Assembly: GCA_040509055.1 (NCBI GenBank)
Contig: JBEVLT010000458.1
Location: 1 to 21,564 of the forward strand
Source: JAJKIP01 sp040509055
GTDB lineage: Bacteria; Bacteroidota; Bacteroidia; Chitinophagales; Chitinophagaceae
Reading direction: 5' to 3'
DNA length: 21,564 nucleotides
Shown: positions 17,212 through 21,564 of the stretch, one piece after another
How positions within the stretch are numbered: the first letter of the stretch is position 1
How the letters are laid out: each line of letters begins with the position of its first letter
The notes under the pieces: generated by a model
Told to the model about the DNA's origin: nothing
Database searches by the model: none
Seen by the model: the letters and a program-made list of their open reading frames with translations, nothing else
Position numbers and translations under genes: made by a program

Positions 17212-18636
17212 CTAACACTCAGGCAGGCTCAGGGGCACATGGATGGCAAGCCCCCCGTCAGCCGTTTCCTTGTATTTGTAGTTCATATCCTGGGCCGTGT
17301 CCCACATGGTTTTGATCACGGCATCCAGCGATACTTTGGCAAAATCAGGTGTGCTTTGCAGGGCCAGCTGCGAAGCCGTGATCGCTTTGATGGCTCCCAT
17401 GGTATTGCGCTCGATGCAGGGTATCTGCACCAGCCCGGCGATCGGGTCGCAGGTCATGCCAAGGTGATGCTCCATCGCGATCTCGGCCGCCATCATGGCC
17501 TGGCGCTGGCTGCCGCCCATGGCCTCGGTAAGCGCCGCTGCCGCCATGGCCGACGATACGCCGATCTCTGCCTGGCAGCCACCCATGGCAGCCGATATGG
17601 TAGCTCCTTTTTTGAAGATGCTGCCTACCTCGGCGGCCGTAAGCAGGAAGCTGATGATCCGGTTTTCCTCACCAGCAAAAAAAATAGTGTAGTAGAGCAG
17701 CACAGCCGGGATCACACCGGCGGCACCGTTGGTAGGCGCCGTTACCACCCGGCCGAACGAAGCATTCTCTTCGTTTACCGCGAGTGCAAAACAGCTCACC
17801 CAATCGAGGATATAGTGAAAGGCCGACCCGCCGGCACGAATGGCTGACAGCCAGCCTGCAATATCGGTATACGAAGCGCCGGCCAGCAGTCTTTTGTTCA
17901 GCGCCGGGGCCCGCCGCTGCACATTCAGCCCGCCGGGCAGCACGCCTGCGGTATGGGCCCCGCGGTAAGCGCATTCCAGCATCACCTGCCAGGTATCCAG
18001 CAACCCTTTGCGGGTAGCCGCCTCGGGCCGCCAGGCCGTTTCGTTTTCCATTACTATTTCGTAAATGGCCATGCCCGTTTTGCGGCACCAGTGCAGCAGG
18101 TCATCAGCCGTATTGACAGGAAAAGGCAGTTGCGCACCGGAAGCAGCCGCACTGTTTTCGCCCTCCTTCTTTACAAACCCGCCACCAATGGAATAGAAAG
18201 TTTCGCCGATAGCCTCACCGTTTTGCAAGGTGACCAGGAAGCTGAGCGCATTGGAGTGATAGGGAAGCGTTTCGGTGACCAGGAACTCGATATCCTCCCG
18301 GGGATCGAACGCCACTTCGTGCAGGCCGGCCAGCACAAGGCGGCTCATCGCAGCAATATCATTTATTTTGGGCTGGATGTTGGCAACGTCGATGGTTACA
18401 GGATCGTCGCCGGCCAGGCCCAGCTGAACGGCAATATCAGTACCGTGCCCCCTCCCTGTTTTGGCCAGGGAACCGTACAGCAATACTTTTACCGTGGCCA
18501 CCTGGTACAGCACGCCGCGGCTCTCCAGCGTATGCAGAAAGCGCTGCGCAGCGCGCCAGGGGCCCAGCGTATGCGAGCTGGAAGGTCCCACGCCAATCTT
18601 AAAAATATCGAAGACCGATATCGGTTCGTATGACAA
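17212..18636 (-). CDS. sdaA: L-serine ammonia-lyase, iron-sulfur, single chain
   Basis: Converts L-serine to pyruvate and ammonia using a 4Fe-4S cluster. The N-terminal beta domain opens with GPSSSHT (17-23). The C-terminal catalytic alpha domain has the cluster cysteines C354 (GGCQAEIG), C396 (CDPIAG) and C407 (VQIPCIERN); the 42 and 11 residue spacings match those known for this family. Fusion of both domains in one chain of 474 residues is the common type 2 form. I place the start at TTG 18636 (MSYEPISVFDIF), with TTG 18645 as alternative. The only upstream ATG, at 18693, lies inside the terminator hairpin of the FKBP gene and ahead of the -7 box at 18654-18661, so it should not be in the message. 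Confidence 0.92.
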   Translation of the reverse strand: MSYEPISVFDIFKIGVGPSSSHTLGPWRAAQRFLHTLESRGVLYQVATVKVLLYGSLAKTGRGHGTDIAVQLGLAGDDPVTIDVANIQPKINDIAAMSRLVLAGLHEVAFDPREDIEFLVTETLPYHSNALSFLVTLQNGEAIGETFYSIGGGFVKKEGENSAAASGAQLPFPVNTADDLLHWCRKTGMAIYEIVMENETAWRPEAATRKGLLDTWQVMLECAYRGAHTAGVLPGGLNVQRRAPALNKRLLAGASYTDIAGWLSAIRAGGSAFHYILDWVSCFALAVNEENASFGRVVTAPTNGAAGVIPAVLLYYTIFFAGEENRIISFLLTAAEVGSIFKKGATISAAMGGCQAEIGVSSAMAAAALTEAMGGSQRQAMMAAEIAMEHHLGMTCDPIAGLVQIPCIERNTMGAIKAITASQLALQSTPDFAKVSLDAVIKTMWDTAQDMNYKYKETADGGLAIHVPLSLPEC

Positions 18637-18653
18637 GTCACTCAATTTGTAAA

Positions 18654-18661
18654 CAAAATTA
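18654..18661 (-). promoter_or_regulatory. -7 box of the serine dehydratase promoter
   Basis: The minus strand reads TAATTTTG, a full match to TAnnTTTG. The start of transcription would fall near 18647, leaving only about 10 bases before the TTG at 18636. There is no TTG at the expected -33 distance; that region is occupied by the GC-rich terminator stem of the preceding gene. Confidence 0.5.
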
Positions 18662-18664
18662 AAT

Positions 18665-18711
18665 GAAAAGCCCCGGGTGGTTCCGGATTTCATCCGGCGC
18701 CGCTCCGGGGC
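18665..18711 (-). terminator. Terminator of the FKBP gene, branched hairpin
   Basis: On the minus strand, GCCCCGG (18711-18705) pairs with CCGGGGC (18676-18670), followed by TTTTC. Inside the loop a second perfect stem forms from the 6-bp arms at 18692-18697 and 18683-18688 with a 3-base loop. It begins 31 bases after the FKBP stop. The T-run is short, so efficiency is uncertain. Confidence 0.55.
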
Positions 18712-18741
18712 CTTAGCAGGTAGTATTGGTTACGTTTGGTG

Positions 18742-19221
18742 TTATTGCACGTCGATCAGCTGTATTTCGAAATAAAGAATGGCATCTCCGGGCAGCGACT
18801 GATAAGGTTGACAGCCATAGGCCAGAGCAGAGGGCACGATGAGGCGGATAGTGCCGCCACGCTGGATCAGGGGAATGCCGAGCTGCCAGCCTTCGATAAG
18901 CCCTGTCAGCGGCCAGGCTGTAGTATTGGGCACATCCTGCCGGTCGAATACAGTGCCGTCCAGCAGCTTGCCTACATAAGTGATAACGATTTTGGAATTC
19001 CGCGTCGGGAAACCGCCGTTACCCGGGTTCAATATCTCGTAATACAGCCCGCTGGAATGCGGAACGGCATTGATACCATTGGCGGAGGCGAAAGCCTGTA
19101 TCTGGGCCGCTTCTGCAGAAGGAGGATTGGGCTCGCAGGTTTTACTCTTCAGGCAGCCTGAAAATAAAAACACCAGGACGCAAAAGGCAGTAAATAAGCG
19201 AAATTTCTTCAATATGAGCAT
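18742..19221 (-). CDS. FKBP-type peptidyl-prolyl cis-trans isomerase, lipoprotein
   Basis: A 159-residue envelope prolyl isomerase. The signal peptide ends in FSGC (lipidated C23) and is followed by a short linker (KSKTCEPNPPSAEA). A small helix region then leads into a single FKBP domain from about residue 60 to the end. Typical pieces are visible: YYEILNPGNGG, YVGKLLDGTVFD, a W-x-L-TGLIEGWQLGIPLI stretch, the RLIVPSALAYG loop and the final ILYFEIQLIDV strand. The ATG at 19221 is preferred: the frame extends 10 residues further to a TTG at 19251, but only the ATG gives a compact lipoprotein signal. It follows the small membrane protein gene by 65 bases in the same direction. On the minus strand TTG-N21-TAGTTTTT ahead of it, one base from consensus, hints at a promoter of its own. 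A branched terminator follows. Confidence 0.93.
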   Translation of the reverse strand: MLILKKFRLFTAFCVLVFLFSGCLKSKTCEPNPPSAEAAQIQAFASANGINAVPHSSGLYYEILNPGNGGFPTRNSKIVITYVGKLLDGTVFDRQDVPNTTAWPLTGLIEGWQLGIPLIQRGGTIRLIVPSALAYGCQPYQSLPGDAILYFEIQLIDVQ

Positions 19222-19286
19222 GATAAAATGATTCAGGTGTCTACAAGACAATCAACCGGTATGTTATGCTGCAAGGATACGAAAAA

Positions 19287-19601
19287 CTATCCCTTTTCTT
19301 TGCGCGAAATCAATTCGCGGTAATGCTGCTCGTTCATATCCCACCGGTGCCGGGCAGCAAATATGGTAATAAATACCACGATGAGCACCACCGCCACCAG
19401 TAATACCACGATGATGGAAGGATCCGTCCGCAGCTTCATATCGGCCCGTTTGTACCAGCCTGAAAAAGCATTGAAGGCGATGGCCAGCACCAGCAAAGAA
19501 GCCGTCGGCAGGCCTACCGAAGTATATCGCCACACTTTCTTTTTCCGCAGCCGGTTAGCTCCCCAGTATGCCACAAATTTTTTTTCTTCCTCCGTCAGCA
19601 T
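19287..19601 (-). CDS. Small two-helix membrane protein, unknown function
   Basis: A 104-residue protein with an acidic-basic N-terminus (MLTEEEKKFVAYWGANRLRKKK), two predicted membrane helices (about 26-47 and 62-82) and a charged C-terminal tail. Both termini would face the same side, most likely the cytoplasm by the positive-inside rule. The LTEEEKKFVAYW opening recurs in short uncharacterised Bacteroidota membrane proteins; I know no function for it. The ATG at 19601 is chosen over an 18-residue extension to 19655 because a full -7 box (TACCTTTG, 19616-19609 on the minus strand) sits immediately upstream, so the message would be nearly leaderless. It precedes the FKBP lipoprotein gene and diverges from the HU/SPOR gene. 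Confidence 0.75.
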   Translation of the reverse strand: MLTEEEKKFVAYWGANRLRKKKVWRYTSVGLPTASLLVLAIAFNAFSGWYKRADMKLRTDPSIIVVLLVAVVLIVVFITIFAARHRWDMNEQHYRELISRKEKG

Positions 19602-19608
19602 AGCGGCG

Positions 19609-19616
19609 CAAAGGTA
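19609..19616 (-). promoter_or_regulatory. -7 box abutting the start of the small membrane protein
   Basis: The minus strand reads TACCTTTG then C, a full match to TAnnTTTG. It ends 7 bases before the ATG at 19601, so the transcript would begin within about 0-4 bases of the start codon. No TTG is seen at the usual -33 distance, which lowers confidence. Confidence 0.4.
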
Positions 19617-19687
19617 GGGCATTATGCGCCTGAGATTCCTGCACGGGCCATTCAAATTATCTTATATTGTGCAACAATTTACAGGCT

Positions 19688-20572
19688 GTGAAATTAGCAT
19701 CCTTATTCGCCCAATATCTGTACACCCATCACCGGCTCGATCTGCCGGGTATTGGTACGTTCCATCTCGACCCGGCTGTGATCACTACCCTGGAAAACAC
19801 CCGGCAACGGTCTGCCATGGCCGAAGGCATCAGCTTTGATAACAACCCGGCCACCAGGGAATCCCCGGAACTGATCACGTTTATTTCCGCGCATACCGGC
19901 AAGATGAAAGCGCTGGCCAGTTCGGACCTCGAATCGCACCTGCAGCTGGCGCAGCAATTTCTCAATATTGGCAAGCCCTTCGTGCTGGACGGCATCGGCA
20001 CGCTGGTAAAGAAAAAACCCGGCGAACTGGAATTTGTTCCCCTGTCCGTATCAGCTGAAAAAATAAAACAAAACAAAACACAAGACACGGCCCCCGCGGC
20101 CATGCAGGAACCATCAGCCCCCTACGAGCCCTTTATCGATGCACCCCCGCGCAAAGGCCGGTGGAAAAAACCTGTTTTTGCCGTGCTGATCCTCCTGGTT
20201 GCAGGCCTGGCATTCTGGGGAGCTTATACCGTGTACCATTCTCCCGCACCGGAAACAACTGATCCCCTGCCCGATGCGGTGAACCAACCTGCACCACAGC
20301 AACCCGCACCCGATACAACCCATACGCCTGTTGCCGTACCCAAAGCTGCGGTACCGGAGTATTACGATTATATCCTGGAAACACCGGGAAAAGAAAGGGC
20401 CCTGCGGCGTTATGCCCAATTGAAAAAGAACGGTTCGCCGGTACAGCTGGAAACGCGTGATTCGATCAGATTTAAATTATTCGTGCGTATACCGGCAGCC
20501 AATGCTGACACGGCACACATCGCCGATTCACTGCGCATTTTATACGGGAAGCCGATTTATATCGAACAGTAA
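19688..20572 (+). CDS. HU/CCDC81-like domain pair with membrane anchor and SPOR-like tail
   Basis: A 294-residue protein. Two HU-like domains of the CCDC81-like prokaryotic type fill residues 1-120, each marked by a GIGT turn (GIGTF at 21-25, GIGTL at 102-106). A polar linker leads to one membrane helix (about 162-183, preceded by RKGRWKK), a Pro/Thr-rich spacer of about 40 residues, and a C-terminal alpha/beta domain (about 225-294, KERALRRYAQLKKNG to GKPIYIE) resembling SPOR peptidoglycan-binding domains. With basic residues before the helix, the HU part should lie in the cytoplasm and the tail in the periplasm, so the protein could link the inside of the cell to septal wall. The start is GTG at 19688; a TTG 7 codons upstream is a weaker choice. 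The cupin gene begins 9 bases after its stop. The SPOR assignment is by pattern only. Confidence 0.85.
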   Translation: MKLASLFAQYLYTHHRLDLPGIGTFHLDPAVITTLENTRQRSAMAEGISFDNNPATRESPELITFISAHTGKMKALASSDLESHLQLAQQFLNIGKPFVLDGIGTLVKKKPGELEFVPLSVSAEKIKQNKTQDTAPAAMQEPSAPYEPFIDAPPRKGRWKKPVFAVLILLVAGLAFWGAYTVYHSPAPETTDPLPDAVNQPAPQQPAPDTTHTPVAVPKAAVPEYYDYILETPGKERALRRYAQLKKNGSPVQLETRDSIRFKLFVRIPAANADTAHIADSLRILYGKPIYIEQ

Positions 20573-20581
20573 AAGAATCTC

Positions 20582-21088
20582 ATGGCCCGTCCCACCCCTG
20601 CTTTCTGGAAACAACATTTGCACATGACGGAACATGTGGAAGGAGGTGCCTTCAGCGAAGTATACCGCTCTCCCCTGTCCTTTACCCGCGAACAGCTTCC
20701 TGCATCGTTTTCCGGCAGCCGGTATGCCTGTACGCATATTTATTTCCTGCTGGAACAGGGCCAGTATTCCGCCTTTCACCGCATTGCTTCTGATGAACTC
20801 TGGCATTTTTACAGCGGCGATCCGCTGATCGTGTATGAAATTGACCAACAGGGACAACTGAAAGAACACCTGCTGGGCAGCGATCCGCAGGCCAGCGAGT
20901 CGCTTTTTTGCGTCATCACGGCCGGCAGCTGGTTTGCGTCAAAAGTAGCCGGTGAAGGAGAATATGCCCTCGTAGGCTGTACGGTAGCCCCGGGATTTGA
21001 TTTTGCCGACTTTGAACTGGCGGAAGCAACCGCCTTGTCCGCTATCTACCCGCAGCATGCAGCGCTTATCAGGACATTGTGCCGGTAA
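20582..21088 (+). CDS. Cupin of the DUF985 (Cupin_5) family
   Basis: A 168-residue single-domain cupin without signal peptide or membrane helix. Family features visible are FWKQHLHMTEHVEGGAFSE near the start, the HIYFLLEQGQYSAFHRI and SDELWHFYSGDPL strands with possible metal-binding histidines, AGSWFASKV, and the VGCTVAPGFDFADFELA closing segment. Members have been linked to sugar or metabolite binding but no reaction is established, and I assign none. The ATG at 20582 lies 9 bases after the HU/SPOR stop in the same direction, so the two are probably co-transcribed, although no shared function is apparent. It converges on the DUF4143 gene with 12 bases between stops. Confidence 0.88.
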   Translation: MARPTPAFWKQHLHMTEHVEGGAFSEVYRSPLSFTREQLPASFSGSRYACTHIYFLLEQGQYSAFHRIASDELWHFYSGDPLIVYEIDQQGQLKEHLLGSDPQASESLFCVITAGSWFASKVAGEGEYALVGCTVAPGFDFADFELAEATALSAIYPQHAALIRTLCR

Positions 21089-21100
21089 AACAACCTTCTC

Positions 21101-21564
21101 CTACTCTGTAATCCACTCAAGATAATTATCCCTTGCGATCCTTGTAAAAACAGCATCTGGATAAGCAGTGGCAAAAGCAGGCGGCACTTTCATCTTCTTA
21201 TCAGGGGAATATTTGAACTCATGCGCAGTTATCCTGCCCTCGTATGATTCAATGAAATCTACCTCCTGCTGGTTGTAATTTTTCCAGAAATAGTATTGCC
21301 TGTTATGGCCGAGGTAAGCATTTCGCTTTATCCGTTCAGCGATCAGGCAGTTTTCCCATAATGCGCCTGTATCGTTTCTCAATCCCGGCAACCTGAAATC
21401 GTTGATGATGGCATTGCGGATACCATTATCATAAAAATACCACTTCGAACCTTTGGATATTTCTTTCCGGGGGTTGGTGCTGTAGGCGCCCAGCCGGTGC
21501 ACGATAAATACTTTCGCCATACTCCTATTAAGTAGTTGATTTTCAAATAATACCATAAATAAAA
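21101..21564 (-). CDS. C-terminal part of a DUF4143-type AAA ATPase, cut by the window edge
   Basis: About 151 residues remain. They match the C-terminal half of AAA-plus-DUF4143 proteins, which are about 380-400 residues with an N-terminal P-loop ATPase. Segments seen are KVFIVHRLGAYS, the PRKEISKGSKWYFYDNGIRNAI stretch, RNDTGALWEN and YYFWKNYNQQEVDFIE, then AHEFKYSPDKK. The EVDFIE and HEFK residues resemble a PD-(D/E)xK nuclease core. An ATG at 21556 exists, but the frame stays open to the edge and the ATPase half is expected beyond it, so this is treated as partial rather than as a short gene. Its role is unknown; such genes are often scattered in accessory regions and vary between strains. 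The end coordinate is the window edge, not a true start. Confidence 0.8.
   Translation of the reverse strand, partial: LFMVLFENQLLNRSMAKVFIVHRLGAYSTNPRKEISKGSKWYFYDNGIRNAIINDFRLPGLRNDTGALWENCLIAERIKRNAYLGHNRQYYFWKNYNQQEVDFIESYEGRITAHEFKYSPDKKMKVPPAFATAYPDAVFTRIARDNYLEWITE

Noticed and set aside
21101..21556. Reading the DUF4143 piece as a complete short gene, or as a frameshifted remnant with a small insertion before KVFIVHRL
   Set aside because: The frame is open to the window edge, and RSMAKVFIVHRL aligns with the usual LLEKVFVIFKL-type segment without a gap. There is no evidence of a break; the N-terminal half is simply outside the window.
1..21564. A defence island, mobile element, CRISPR array or biosynthetic cluster
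   Set aside because: There are no repeats with regular spacing, no transposase or integrase, no tRNA-linked attachment site, and no run of functionally linked unknown genes. Gene order reads as ordinary core chromosome.

Overview
The window looks like chromosomal core genome from a Bacteroidota bacterium, most likely of the Chitinophagales/Chitinophagaceae type. Four things point there: Bacteroidota-style promoter boxes (TTG...TAnnTTTG) upstream of several genes with no obvious Shine-Dalgarno sequences; many lipoprotein signal peptides; the futalosine menaquinone enzyme MqnE; and a protein joining two HU/CCDC81-like domains, a membrane anchor and a SPOR-like tail, an architecture I associate with this phylum. 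Base composition is moderately GC-rich by eye. I see no rRNA, tRNA, CRISPR array, insertion sequence or phage gene. The last gene (DUF4143 ATPase, cut by the window edge) is the only one with an accessory flavour.

Layout, left to right. At 71-691 is an exported protein of unknown function, convergent with a MutS2-type ATPase (712-2814, minus) that lacks the usual C-terminal Smr nuclease domain. A lipoprotein MsrA (2959-3636) follows, then an orphan family 5 peptide-binding lipoprotein (3722-5365, minus). An M1 metallopeptidase (5410-7077) and a Wzx-like flippase (7140-8660) read rightward and meet an NlpC/P60 lipoprotein (8663-9391, minus). A 308-base divergent spacer with nested inverted repeats separates that gene from dnaE (9700-13326). 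trxA (13486-13803) has its own promoter and shares a strong bidirectional terminator with a NupG-like permease (13875-15251, minus). mqnE (15434-16609) and a two-CBS protein (16763-17197) read rightward and face L-serine dehydratase (17212-18636, minus). An FKBP-type lipoprotein (18742-19221, minus) and a small two-helix membrane protein (19287-19601, minus) follow. The HU/SPOR protein (19688-20572) and a DUF985-type cupin (20582-21088) are 9 bases apart and may be co-transcribed. The DUF4143 fragment ends the window.

The genes do not form one pathway. They are a housekeeping mix: replication, DNA maintenance, redox and oxidised-methionine repair, menaquinone and serine metabolism, envelope and wall turnover, peptide and nucleoside uptake. 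I found no convincing undescribed multi-gene system. The points most worth a second look are a perfect 7-bp inverted repeat bracketing the mqnE -7 box, the HU/SPOR transmembrane architecture, the Smr-less MutS2, the apparently intact PHP exonuclease site in DnaE, the nested repeats upstream of dnaE, and several start sites that promoter position argues should be moved.
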